In this document: positions 24,453 through 31,839 of the stretch, in pieces
Position numbering within the stretch: the stretch's first letter is position 1
Layout: every line of letters starts with the position of its first letter
Source: an uncultured beta proteobacterium
Lineage (GTDB): Bacteria; Pseudomonadota; Gammaproteobacteria; Burkholderiales; Burkholderiaceae_C
Direction: 5' to 3'
Assembly (NCBI GenBank): GCA_903894475.1
Contig: CAITQH010000379.1
Location: 1 to 32,498, forward strand
DNA length: 32,498 nucleotides
Translations under genes and position numbers: made by a program
The notes under the pieces: model-generated
The model's input: only the letters and a program-made list of their open reading frames with translations
Told to the model about the DNA's origin: nothing
Database searches by the model: none

Positions 24453-24760
24453 GCTGTTCTCCTGAGTGCAGCCCAATCGGTCTGGAACTGATCTTCTATG
24501 TCGTCAAAACTCGTGAATTCAACCGCCGCCACAACGCCGAAATAGTGCCGGTGGTGATACCCATGTTGGTTGTCATAACCCACCACGCGCCCGTTATCGC
24601 CGGCATGCAGTGCATGGTTGATGTAAGCAAGGTTGTAACGAGTCACCTGACCTTGCGCATCAACCCAAATTTCACGTCGAAGCTGACCGTTCCCACGCTT
24701 TTGTGTGATGTGGTGCGTATCATCGACAATTCTTCGATCAGCCATGACAAATATTATCAT
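24449..24760 (-). CDS. TumE-like (DUF6516) putative toxin
   Basis: A 103-aa basic/His-rich small protein. It contains the motif GRVVGYDNQHGYHHRH, which corresponds to the conserved VVGYDN..G..HRH block of the DUF6516/TumE toxin family. It is followed by a C-terminal helix FDDIEDQFQTDWAALRR. The cellular target of the family is not something I can state. Start ATG 24760 has GGGAG 6 bp upstream; a second in-frame ATG at 24745 gives a 98-aa version (MADRRIVDD...). Both starts lie inside the palindrome 24738-24766. The downstream HTH gene overlaps by 4 bp. Confidence 0.75.
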   Translation of the reverse strand: MIIFVMADRRIVDDTHHITQKRGNGQLRREIWVDAQGQVTRYNLAYINHALHAGDNGRVVGYDNQHGYHHRHYFGVVAAVEFTSFDDIEDQFQTDWAALRRTA

Positions 24761-24766
24761 GGCTGA
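24738..24766. promoter_or_regulatory. Palindrome over the toxin start codon
   Basis: TCAGCCATGA, 9-bp AT-rich spacer, TCATGGCTGA: perfect 10-bp arms. Both candidate toxin ATG codons (24760 and 24745) are part of the arms, and the AT-rich centre (TAATATTTG on the minus strand) could be a -10 element. It is well placed for autorepression by the HTH antitoxin, or for an mRNA hairpin hiding the start codon. Confidence 0.6.
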
Positions 24767-25173
24767 CTCCCGGGCATGCATTGACTTGACGGACTGCGGG
24801 GCACGTTGAAATAACAAGAGACGGCCACGTTTGTTCTCCATGGCGGTCATTGGATTGACGCAAAAATCAGCAGCAGCCATTCAACGAGCGAAATCGAGAC
24901 TTTCCGCTGTCAGGCTCTTGCGCAGCGAGACCCGACATTACTCTGGCCTAAATGCTCGCTCTATACCCGACGTTCACCCCGTAATCTGACCGGCAGCAAT
25001 GTGGCGACGATTTCAACGATCGCTGAGCCCGCAGCCGGCCACTGTGCGCAGGTCGAAACTATGTGCAGATGGTCCGGCGCCTGGTACCTGCGCAATTTGG
25101 TGGCTGGCGAAAGGATTCTGGAGTAGGAACCCAATTGGTTTTTAGAGACGTCCAAAATGCGGGCCAAATTTTT
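24767..25173. other. About 400-bp gap between the toxin pair and the propeller protein
   Basis: No convincing gene. A 68-aa minus-strand frame at 24961-25167 (MARILDVSKNQLGS...) continues just after the propeller stop codon. It has no ribosome site or known motif, so I leave it out. The T-run next to 25174 (TTTTTTTAAAAGG on plus) is at the 3' end of the propeller gene but has no stem before it. Confidence 0.4.
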
Positions 25174-27351
25174 TTAAAAGGATGAAATTACCCCGCCCAT
25201 TGCCTCGTAGCCCGTTATCGAGGGCCCCCAAGCGCTGCCGTTCCACCACTTGTGGTACAGCGCACTGTCGGTGCCAGTGACGAACACGTCGAGCCGGTTC
25301 TCTCCCCAGGCAGTGACGCGCGGGCGTGAAGTGCACACGCCGCCCATCGCTTCGTATCCGGTCAACGATGGGCCCCAGGCTGAGCCGTTCCACCACTTGT
25401 GGTACAGCGCGCTGTCGGTGCCGATGACAAAGAGGTCGAGCCGGTTCGCTCCCCAGGACACCACTTCGGGTTCGCCGACGCACACGCCGCCCATGCGCTC
25501 GTAGCCGGTCAGCGACGGGCCCCAGGCGCTGCCGTCCCACCACTTGTGGTAGAGCGCACCGTCGGTGCCAACAACAAAGATGTCGAGTCGGTTCGGACCC
25601 CAGGATACCGCGCGCGGCGCTGACGTGCACACGCCGCCCAGGCGCTCGTAATCGGTAAGCGACGGGCCCCAAGCGCTGCCGTCCCACCACTTGTGGTAGA
25701 GCGCGCGGTCAGTGCCGATGACGAATACGTCGAGCCGGTTCGCTCCCCATGACACCACTTCAGGCTGGCCGACGCACACGCCGCCCATGCGCTCGTAGCC
25801 GGTCAGCGATGGCCCCCAGGCGCTGCCGTTCCACCACTTGTGGTAAAGCGCACGGTCCGTTCCGAGCACGAAAACGTCGAGCCGATTGGGGCCCCAGGAC
25901 ACGGCCCGCGGGTCACCCACGCACACGCCGCCCATGCTCTCGTAGCCGGTCAGCGATGGCCCCCAGGCTGAGCCGTTCCACCACTTATGGAAGAGCGCGC
26001 TGTCGGTGCCAGTCACGAAGACGTCGAGCCGGTCAGGCCCCCAGGCGACCGCCTGCGGGGGGCTCGTGCAGATGCCGCCCATTCCCTCGTAGCCGGTTAG
26101 CGACGGTCCCCAGGCTGAACCGTTCCACCATTTGTGGTACAGCGCGCGGTCAGTTCCGAGCACGAATGTGTCGAGCCGGTTGGCTCCCCACGCGACCACT
26201 GGGGATGAACTTTGGTGAGGCCTGACCGCAGCGGGCAGGGGCGCAATCACGCACGCGTTTTGGGCGTTGGACCACTCGGTCTGCACAAGATAGCCTCCGA
26301 GTCGCGTCGTTTGTCGATTGCAGATATCTCCGATCTCGTCGCCGGGGCCGTCTTCCCACCAGGCGTTCAGCGCGGGGTCGGTCACGGCTTCGGCAAATTC
26401 GTGACTGCAGACTTCGGTCAGCGTGTCGAGGAACTGACCGGGGAACACGCAACCGGAGCAGTCCGCGAACGGGATTACTGCGTAATAGAGGTTGCCGACG
26501 TGGTTGTGGTAGCCACAAAATGCCTGACAGGACCGACTAGAGCCAAGGATGGACACGACGTTGGGTGGCAGAAAAACGAAGTACAGGGTATTGGCGGTAG
26601 TTGCCTGGACTGTGTGGTTGGCAATCCAGCCTTGGAGCGCTGTCTGGATCTGGGCGTCGGTGACTTCGCGCCCGGCGCCAACAACCGTTCCTGGTTCACT
26701 GTTCGATATGTGCGCCGAGGCGAGTCGTTGTCCGTGCTGGATCTGCGTTGAAGCGGTGCTATATTCATGCAGGAGGTCCATGTACGAACTCGTCACAAGG
26801 AAGTCAAAGAATCCGTCGAGCTGTGTCGCCAATGACGCGTTCGTACCGGTGGCCCAGGAAGCACCCCAATAGATGGGCACGACTTGCACGGCTCCAAGCA
26901 CCGGGCCGCCGTGATTTTGCAAGCTTGGCGTGGGTGCTCCTACCGCAGGCGTGAGACCCCGGGCCTTGAAGCTAGCAGGGGGAACGATCTGTCTTGGGCC
27001 CGGAGGTGCAACAGCCACGGCAACGCCTCTGGCGACGAATCCATCGGCGGGAACCATCTGTCTTGGAGTGTCCAACATGGTGGTGGCTGCGCCACCTGAA
27101 GTCCCGCTCATCGCGTCACCCGCACTCTCCGCGCCCGGCATTGACCGCGCGGCGGGCTGTGTCTCGGCCATCCCGGCTCTAGGCATCTGCCCGCTGACGG
27201 TTGCCTCATTTGGTGCACCCGTCGGCATGGCGTGGGCAGAATCCGTGTCACCAGATGGCATCATCATGGCGCCGGACTCGCCGGGCATGCCAGGGGCCCC
27301 ATTGCAGTCTTCGTTGGATGACGAAGGGCTCTCTGATTTCTTCGTTTTCAT
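25174..27351 (-). CDS. Zincin-like domain plus seven-bladed PLL/DUF346-type lectin propeller
   Basis: A 725-aa protein in three parts. Residues 1-140 are low-complexity (Met/Pro/Gly/Ala/Ser) and carry two copies of PRQ-[MI]-VP-x-x-x-F-x-ARG at 97-109 and 119-132. No Sec signal peptide is present. Residues about 148-370 form a domain starting [15 protein letters not shown], with the metal-site-like [11 protein letters not shown] (H317, E318, E321, D325) followed by DEIGDIC. It resembles a secreted-protein family with SHE.AEA.TDP motifs, possibly a metallopeptidase. Residues 383-725 are seven 49-aa repeats ([19 protein letters not shown]...), as in PLL-type fucose-binding propellers. An AAGGAG site precedes ATG 27351. 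Catalysis and sugar binding are inferred. Confidence 0.85.
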   Translation of the reverse strand: MKTKKSESPSSSNEDCNGAPGMPGESGAMMMPSGDTDSAHAMPTGAPNEATVSGQMPRAGMAETQPAARSMPGAESAGDAMSGTSGGAATTMLDTPRQMVPADGFVARGVAVAVAPPGPRQIVPPASFKARGLTPAVGAPTPSLQNHGGPVLGAVQVVPIYWGASWATGTNASLATQLDGFFDFLVTSSYMDLLHEYSTASTQIQHGQRLASAHISNSEPGTVVGAGREVTDAQIQTALQGWIANHTVQATTANTLYFVFLPPNVVSILGSSRSCQAFCGYHNHVGNLYYAVIPFADCSGCVFPGQFLDTLTEVCSHEFAEAVTDPALNAWWEDGPGDEIGDICNRQTTRLGGYLVQTEWSNAQNACVIAPLPAAVRPHQSSSPVVAWGANRLDTFVLGTDRALYHKWWNGSAWGPSLTGYEGMGGICTSPPQAVAWGPDRLDVFVTGTDSALFHKWWNGSAWGPSLTGYESMGGVCVGDPRAVSWGPNRLDVFVLGTDRALYHKWWNGSAWGPSLTGYERMGGVCVGQPEVVSWGANRLDVFVIGTDRALYHKWWDGSAWGPSLTDYERLGGVCTSAPRAVSWGPNRLDIFVVGTDGALYHKWWDGSAWGPSLTGYERMGGVCVGEPEVVSWGANRLDLFVIGTDSALYHKWWNGSAWGPSLTGYEAMGGVCTSRPRVTAWGENRLDVFVTGTDSALYHKWWNGSAWGPSITGYEAMGGVISSF
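25177..26205 (-). repeat. Seven tandem 147-bp coding repeats (propeller blades)
   Basis: Each unit encodes 49 residues of the form W-G-[PA]-[ND]-RLD-x-FV-x-GTD-x-AL-[YF]-HKWW-[ND]-GSAWGPS-x-T-x-YE-x-[ML]-GG. The identical spacing of the GAGCCGGTT block (for example 25291 and 25438) shows the 147-bp period. Variable positions alternate between neighbours: blade ends read VCVG or VCTS. This suggests a two-blade unit was duplicated. High DNA similarity makes copy-number change by recombination likely. Confidence 0.92.
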
Positions 27352-27553
27352 GGTGTGTCTCCTTGGGTTGCAGCGATCCTTTTGCAGGGAGTCGGCGTGT
27401 CAACGAACGGGTTGTTTCCAGACGGGGATTGCCCCTTTTTTGCTCAAGCTGTCCGGCAAAGCCTGTGCTGGGCCCTTTGGCGGCAAATTCTGTGGTGTCG
27501 CCTTCTCTGTGGTGTCGCTTTCGTCACAAGCCTAACCCGTCGCAAGCCAATTA

Positions 27554-27587
27554 CGTTAGGACATTCCTGCCATTCGCTAGGACAATC
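27554..27587. promoter_or_regulatory. Direct repeats, putative AraC-family binding site
   Basis: CGTTAGGACATTC (27554-27566) and CGCTAGGACAATC (27575-27587) match at 11 of 13 positions with 21-bp offset, i.e. two helical turns on the same face. This is the usual arrangement of AraC/XylS sites. They cover the stop codon of the AraC-type gene and lie about 200 bp upstream of the propeller gene start, suggesting that regulator controls it. Confidence 0.5.
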
Positions 27588-28392
27588 TTGCGCCCGCTTG
27601 GTAGTCGCTTGGGCAGACGCCGAGTTGGCGCTTGAAGGCACGGGTGAAGTACGAGAGATCGTTGAACCCGACAGAGTACGCCACGTCTTTGACGAGGGCG
27701 CCTGAATGGGCAAGCCGTTGACATGCCTGCTCCAGACGGTAACGCAGCAAATGCTGGCCGAAACTGACGCCCTGTTCTTGCCGGAAGAGGCGGCAAAACT
27801 GGGTGGGACTCAGCCGACACAGGGCAGCGGCTTGCTCTAGCGCAATTTTGCAATCGAAATGCGTCGTCACATGCAAGATGGCTGCGTGAGTTCGTCCTTT
27901 GCGAAGTGGGTTGAGAAGAGGGCCATTCGGGGCTGGCAGCGCTTGCTCAACTCGCTGTGGAAACCGGATCTCGCGCGCCGGTCCCGACCTGCCCTGGCGT
28001 GTCAATTCGATGAGCGCGGTGAGGCATGGCCAGAGTTCCTCGCTCAGCACTGGTTTCAACAGCAAGTCCCAGACCCTGATGCGTAACGCCCATAGGGTCA
28101 TGGCATCGGAATGGCAACCTGTAATCATCAGCACGGGCAGGCTCGGATGCGTGCGCCGCGTGTCTGCTAGGGCGATGATGCCTGGCGTGTCAGGCACGTC
28201 AAATTCGAAACAGAAAAACAGCGGGGCGTGGCGCTCGACCGCCGCAGAAATCTGGGATGTATCTCGCAGGCAATGGACGTCAAATGCGTGGCCTGCAATT
28301 TCACTTAGCGCGGTGCTCGTTTGCCGAGTCAAATTTACCCATAGAAAGTTGGCATCACGTGGCGCACATGCAGAATCAAATTGGTCGCGCAT
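27577..28392 (-). CDS. AraC-family regulator with degenerate receiver domain
   Basis: A 271-aa transcription factor. Residues about 14-130 fold like a response-regulator receiver but are degenerate. The acidic pair near the N-terminus is missing (LWVNL), and the phospho-acceptor Asp position aligns with Glu63 (CFEFDVPDTPG). T91 (LMITG) and K113 (LLLKPV) are kept. A Glu at that site often mimics phosphorylation. Residues about 168-268 are two AraC HTH units (LEQAAALCRLSPTQFCRLFRQEQGVSFGQHLLRYRL and VKDVAYSVGFNDLSYFTRAFKRQLGVCPSDYQ). Start ATG 28392 has GGGAG 7 bp upstream. It sits between the CHAP hydrolase and the propeller gene. No sensor kinase is nearby. Confidence 0.87.
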   Translation of the reverse strand: MRDQFDSACAPRDANFLWVNLTRQTSTALSEIAGHAFDVHCLRDTSQISAAVERHAPLFFCFEFDVPDTPGIIALADTRRTHPSLPVLMITGCHSDAMTLWALRIRVWDLLLKPVLSEELWPCLTALIELTRQGRSGPAREIRFPQRVEQALPAPNGPLLNPLRKGRTHAAILHVTTHFDCKIALEQAAALCRLSPTQFCRLFRQEQGVSFGQHLLRYRLEQACQRLAHSGALVKDVAYSVGFNDLSYFTRAFKRQLGVCPSDYQAGARLS

Positions 28393-28424
28393 TCAAGTAC
28401 TCCCACGAGTCGATTTGGCGGTGT

Positions 28425-29219
28425 TCACGTGCCGCTGTAATCAATAAATCCCTTGTTAATGTCCGCCACCTTGCGCGAAAGGCGGTAGACGCCACCGCCT
28501 TCGCGTGACAAAGCCGTGTTGGTGTTGCCCTCAATGGTGGTGACAAGGCCGCCCTGCACACTTTCAACAAGCCCCGTGTGTCCCAGGCCACCACCGTGGT
28601 CCATGATGAAGATCATCCCAGCGCAAACGAGTTCGGGGTTTTGCACCGCTTGCGCAGTCAGCACACGCCGGGCGCCCTGAGCAGTTGCGCGGTTCCAGTG
28701 GTCCAGGCAACCAGCGGTACGCACCATGGGGTTGCGGACCGACAGGCGTTTGGCGCTTTCGTCAAAACACCAGTACACAAAGGCGCAGCACCAAGACAAA
28801 CCTGGGCTGACGCCGACGCGTCCCAGGTATTCATTCACCTGCGGGCCACAGTTGGAGTTGGGGGGGACCTCCCGCACCCCCTTGGCCTCCTCGGCAGAAG
28901 CCGTCAGCAGAACCTGCGCTAAAAGTTTGTCATCTGGCTTGTCACTGCTGGGCACTGCGTTCTCGCCAAACAGTGCCTCCCAGGTGAGTGCTCCCACTTC
29001 CCCGTCTTGCTTCAAAGGGCGGCCACTGCCGTCGGTATGACGCGCCTGAAACAGCTTGAGGGTCTGCTTCATCCGGGGACCGAAATTCGGATCGGCCGGG
29101 TCAAGATTGAGGCTTGTGTCTTGGCCTAGCACCATCAACTTGTTCAGGCGCAGCTTGAGCGCCATGACAATGGCGGCATCCTGCTCGCCTTGAACAATCT
29201 TGCGTCCGGGGTAGTCCAT
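28425..29219 (-). CDS. Peptidoglycan-binding / CHAP-domain hydrolase
   Basis: A 264-aa putative cell-wall amidase or endopeptidase. Residues about 15-85 resemble a PG_binding_1 domain (LRLNKLMVLG....DPNFGPRMKQTLKLFQARH...DGEVGALTWEALFG). Residues about 125-255 are a CHAP (NlpC/P60-like) domain with catalytic Cys144 in SWCCAFVYWCF, His214 in GLGHTGLVES and the IEGNTN polar residue region (E230, N232). No signal peptide is present, so export would need a holin, type VI system or lysis, as with phage-like endolysins. An AGGAG site formed with the stop of the 58-aa gene lies 6 bp upstream. It is the second gene of a minus-strand series with the AraC regulator downstream. Confidence 0.87.
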   Translation of the reverse strand: MDYPGRKIVQGEQDAAIVMALKLRLNKLMVLGQDTSLNLDPADPNFGPRMKQTLKLFQARHTDGSGRPLKQDGEVGALTWEALFGENAVPSSDKPDDKLLAQVLLTASAEEAKGVREVPPNSNCGPQVNEYLGRVGVSPGLSWCCAFVYWCFDESAKRLSVRNPMVRTAGCLDHWNRATAQGARRVLTAQAVQNPELVCAGMIFIMDHGGGLGHTGLVESVQGGLVTTIEGNTNTALSREGGGVYRLSRKVADINKGFIDYSGT

Positions 29220-29228
29220 ATTGCGCTC

Positions 29229-29405
29229 CTATTTGCTGGCGTTGGTGATGTAGCTGCGTCGTGCCTGTTGGGACAGGTTTGACCCGGTGAAAGATCGTGT
29301 CACTTTGAAATCTGTCTTATCCAGGATGTGCGCCAAAGTGGCCTGCACGGTGTCGCCGATGCGGATGTGCCCAATGCTGCCGATGACTGGCTGACCATGT
29401 GCCAA
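29229..29405 (-). CDS. 58-aa protein upstream of the CHAP hydrolase
   Basis: An open frame not starting with ATG: TTG 29405 follows AGGAGG by only 4 bp, and the frame is closed upstream by a stop near 29420. Codon use is strongly G/C-ending, as in real genes here. The product (GQPVIGSIGHIRIGDTVQATL ... ITNASK) has no signal, no membrane helix and no motif I recognise. Its stop codon is part of the ribosome site of the CHAP gene 9 bp downstream, so the two are coupled. It could be a cofactor or immunity-like partner, or the surviving 3' end of a gene cut by the IS element 71 bp away. Confidence 0.5.
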   Translation of the reverse strand: MAHGQPVIGSIGHIRIGDTVQATLAHILDKTDFKVTRSFTGSNLSQQARRSYITNASK

Positions 29406-29476
29406 TGGCCCTCCTCCCGTCCTTGACCTTCATTCTCCTGTCGCTGAGGGTGATCAAAGATTTGTAGGTACATCTA

Positions 29477-30804
29477 CACTACTGTCCGGTTAAAAGTTGA
29501 ACAAAATCAATTGGTTGGCGTCGTCTGCGGTTTCGATTGAAGGCACATCGGGCTGCAGGGCGCATGAAAGCTGGGTTTTCTCGAAAACCGAGACCGACAA
29601 TATCTGTAGACAAGTGTAAAGTGAGGCATCGAGTTGAAGCTCCTTTTTGACAATGGCGATCAGCACGTAGGTGGCAACGGCGCACCAGACTTGCGTTTTC
29701 ACCGCGTTCTCGCTGGTACCGAAAAACTTCTTGATGCGCAAGTGCTGCTTGATCCACTTGAAGAACAACTCGACCTGCCAGCGACTCTTGTACAGCGCGC
29801 AGATCGTCAGCGCAGGCAAGGTTGTGTTGTTGGTCAGAAAGATCAGCGTCTTGCCGGACTCGGGGTCCTTGAAGCGAATGCGCCGCAGATGCTCGGGATA
29901 CTTCTTGGCCGAGTAATGACCATTGAGCATCACGCATTGATCGCAGATAACACCGGCGCCACGGTCTGTGACTGCCGAGTACACGCGCCGTGCATCCATC
30001 GGCGACTTGGCCCGTGTGACGAAGAAGGCGCCGGCCTGATGCAGCGCATACAAGCGCGAGAAATCCACATAGCCGCGATCCATCACGTAGAAGGCACCGG
30101 GCTCGAAGCTCAACATGTCCAACACGTTGACATCGTGCAGCTTGCCGTCGCTGATGTGGATGAAAGCCGGAATCGAGCCACGCAGATCCAGCAGCGTATG
30201 CAGCTTGATGGCGGCCTTGGTAGATCGGAACGGCGCCCACTCGAACAGGTTCAAGCACAGATCGATGGTGCTGGAGTCCAGGGCATAGACCGTGTTGTCC
30301 AACTCCACACCGAGCGAATCGCTCGCGTAGAGCTTGCGTGCCCGCCGAATCAGCAAGGTGGCCAGGTCGAACCAGATGCGCCAGTCGCGCGATTCGTTGG
30401 CATCGGCCAGCGTGGAGCGCTTGAGCGGCGAGCGAAAACCCATCGCGTAGAGCTTGGGGGCGTTGGCCGACAGGCTGACCTCGATGTCGCGCAGGCTCTC
30501 GCGCCAAGTGAGCTGCGCGAAGGCCATCGCACGAAACTGCTCGGCGCACGACAGCGTGCGCACACCCGCGTTGCCTCGATACCGATCCACGATGCGAGTG
30601 AAGCTCGTCCATGGCACAAACTCCATAACCTGGGCAAACAAGGTCTTGCCAACATACATACCAATTCCTCGGAAAAGTCAATCCCGGGAAAGTACTCGGT
30701 TTTTGGCAAGAGAAATTCAAGTCGGCACCAAACAAAATCAGCCTGCACACCGCGCCAGTGCTTGTTCTCTGGCTCGGCGCGGCCCATTTAACCGGACAGT
30801 AGTG
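29477..30804 (-). mobile_element. IS4-family insertion sequence, complete
   Basis: Perfect 18-bp terminal inverted repeats, CACTACTGTCCGGTTAAA at 29477-29494 and its complement at 30787-30804, enclose one transposase gene of 389 aa. Total 1328 bp. The transposase stop codon lies inside the left repeat. Immediate flanks (TACATCTA and GCGGTGGC) do not match, so no target-site duplication is visible. It separates the CHAP/propeller series from the HigB/HigA-type pair. Confidence 0.9.
29490..30659 (-). CDS. IS4-family DDE transposase
   Basis: Catalyses cut-and-paste transposition of the surrounding element. The 389-aa protein begins with an N-terminal DUF4372-like region (MYVGKTLFAQVMEFVPWTSF...YRGNAGVRTLSCAEQFRAMAFAQLTWRESLRDIE). 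It then has the DDE core: D128 in ALDSSTIDL, D194 in YVMDRGYVD, and E297 within the IS4 YREK signature Y290-x2-R293-x3-E297-x6-K304 (YKSRWQVELFFKWIK). All catalytic residues are intact and the frame is unbroken, so it may be active. Length is typical. Confidence 0.93.
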   Translation of the reverse strand: MYVGKTLFAQVMEFVPWTSFTRIVDRYRGNAGVRTLSCAEQFRAMAFAQLTWRESLRDIEVSLSANAPKLYAMGFRSPLKRSTLADANESRDWRIWFDLATLLIRRARKLYASDSLGVELDNTVYALDSSTIDLCLNLFEWAPFRSTKAAIKLHTLLDLRGSIPAFIHISDGKLHDVNVLDMLSFEPGAFYVMDRGYVDFSRLYALHQAGAFFVTRAKSPMDARRVYSAVTDRGAGVICDQCVMLNGHYSAKKYPEHLRRIRFKDPESGKTLIFLTNNTTLPALTICALYKSRWQVELFFKWIKQHLRIKKFFGTSENAVKTQVWCAVATYVLIAIVKKELQLDASLYTCLQILSVSVFEKTQLSCALQPDVPSIETADDANQLILFNF

Positions 30805-30823
30805 GCGGTGGCCAATCAACAGA

Positions 30824-31153
30824 TCAGGCGAATTGCAACTCGATCTTGCCGGCCCGTCGACGCACCGGTCCGACGACGATTCTGACGTCGTGGCCTAACT
30901 TCGTCACCAACTCAAGCAGCTTGGCTTCGCTCACACCGCGGAATTGGCCCCGAGTGATTCGCGACACCTTGGATTGGTCGATGCCGAGCAACTCTGCGGC
31001 CCCATCCTGAGTCAGGCGGCGCGCTTTGATTGCGCGGGCAATCTCGGCGGCGAGTTGAGACTTGCGCTGCGCCTCGGCCGCGTCGGCATAACCCAGGTCG
31101 GCGTAGACGTTCGTGCTACCTTCCTCAATGGCAATTTCGTTGTTCTCGTTCAT
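30824..31153 (-). CDS. XRE-type antitoxin (HigA-like)
   Basis: A 109-aa protein. Residues about 35-90 form a XRE helix-turn-helix (AAEIARAIKARRLTQDGAAELLGIDQSKVSRITRGQFRGVSEAKLLELVTKLGHDVRIVV), as in HigA antitoxins of HigB/Gp49-type pairs. It neutralises the upstream toxin and represses the operon. ATG 31153 follows an AAGGAG site by 7 bp and overlaps the toxin stop by 4 bp (ATGA). Toxin-first order is normal for HigBA. The IS element ends 20 bp after its stop codon, so the pair is intact at its 3' end. Confidence 0.88.
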   Translation of the reverse strand: MNENNEIAIEEGSTNVYADLGYADAAEAQRKSQLAAEIARAIKARRLTQDGAAELLGIDQSKVSRITRGQFRGVSEAKLLELVTKLGHDVRIVVGPVRRRAGKIELQFA

Positions 31154-31542
31154 CTTGGTGCTCCTTGCTGCATCTTCCAGGTCTCGAAATCCTGTTTCGC
31201 GGCCTTCAGGCGGGCATTTATCAGATCCATATCTTCTTTCGGCGTCTTGATCCCACTTTTGGACTTCTTCTGGAAGCAGTGCAGGACGTAAACCCATCCA
31301 GCGAACTTGACCGTGTAGACAGCCCGATAGGTGTCACTGCGATAATCTTCGACCACCTCCAACACGCCGGCAGAACCGAACCCGCTCATTGCCTTGGCGT
31401 CCTGGTGCTTGCCCCCCGCTTGTGCAAGGTCGATGGCGTGTCCGAACACGTCTTTCACGTCTTCCGGCATTGCATCGAGATCGCGCTTGGCCGAGCCAAT
31501 CCATTTGAGGGGCTTGCGGGTCTGCTTTGTCATCGGTCGCAT
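31150..31542 (-). CDS. RelE/HigB-type toxin (Gp49-like)
   Basis: A 130-aa ribosome-dependent mRNA interferase-type toxin by family. The fold core is visible as LKWIGSAKRDLDAMPEDVKDVFGHAIDLAQAGGKH, VLEVVEDYRSDTYRAVYTVKFAGWVYVLHCFQKKSKSGIKTPKEDMDLINARL. The YRAVYTV strand and the FQKKSKSGIKTP block are diagnostic of the phage-derived Gp49/HigB group. Start ATG 31542 (AGG 4 bp upstream) or ATG 31533 are both possible. The gene overlaps the antitoxin by 4 bp. The family targets translating mRNA; activity here is inferred. Confidence 0.88.
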   Translation of the reverse strand: MRPMTKQTRKPLKWIGSAKRDLDAMPEDVKDVFGHAIDLAQAGGKHQDAKAMSGFGSAGVLEVVEDYRSDTYRAVYTVKFAGWVYVLHCFQKKSKSGIKTPKEDMDLINARLKAAKQDFETWKMQQGAPR

Positions 31543-31561
31543 TATGCCTATTTAAGCATAA
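31542..31561. promoter_or_regulatory. Inverted repeat at the HigB-type toxin start
   Basis: TTATGC, 8-bp AT-rich spacer, GCATAA: perfect 6-bp arms touching the toxin ATG 31542. Suited to binding by the XRE antitoxin for autoregulation. Confidence 0.45.
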
Positions 31562-31702
31562 AAATGTCAACCAGGCATTTGAGTTCGCTTCCGAGTTTTT
31601 GAGGACGTCCGGGAATCACGCTTTGACGCTCGCATTGCTGCGGACAGTCTGACACACCAAAAGTGTAGACCAGTGCGTCATTAAGGAGGAGTATATTTCA
31701 TA

Positions 31703-31837
31703 ATGCGAAACAGACATTCTCCGCAAACAGGGGACAAGCACCCGAATCTTTCCTCACCTGTTCTGAGAGCGAGTTTGAACCGGGGTCCGCAGTCCACCAC
31801 CATTCACCCTCTGCAAAGATTCTCTCTTTGCATTTGA
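31703..31837 (+). CDS. Possible 44-aa small ORF before a terminator
   Basis: An open frame MRNRHSPQTGDKHPNLSS... of 44 aa with an AGGAGG-type site about 11-12 bp upstream (a little far). It ends at TGA 31837, three bases before the strong terminator stem at 31840. Near its end it overlaps the hairpin TGCAAAGA/TCTTTGCA (31812-31832). It could be a real small gene, a leader peptide, or a non-coding RNA whose transcript ends at the terminator. No family is recognised. Confidence 0.3.
   Translation: MRNRHSPQTGDKHPNLSSPVLRASLNRGPQSTTIHPLQRFSLCI
31812..31832 (+). other. Perfect 8-bp hairpin preceding the terminator
   Basis: TGCAAAGA (31812-31819), loop TTCTC, TCTTTGCA (31825-31832). Together with the stem starting at 31840 it forms two consecutive hairpins at the 3' end of a presumptive short transcript. 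Confidence 0.55.
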
Positions 31838-31839
31838 AC

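Noticed and set aside
24961..25167. 68-aa minus-strand frame after the propeller gene
   Set aside because: No ribosome site, no recognisable domain, and a start inside the A/T-rich 3' end of the preceding gene.
29634..30791. 385-aa plus-strand frame in the IS
   Set aside because: Shadow of the transposase gene on the opposite strand.
31780..31815. tRNA-like GTTTGAACC block
   Set aside because: Neither strand gives a paired T-stem or an acceptor stem, and no cloverleaf can be drawn.
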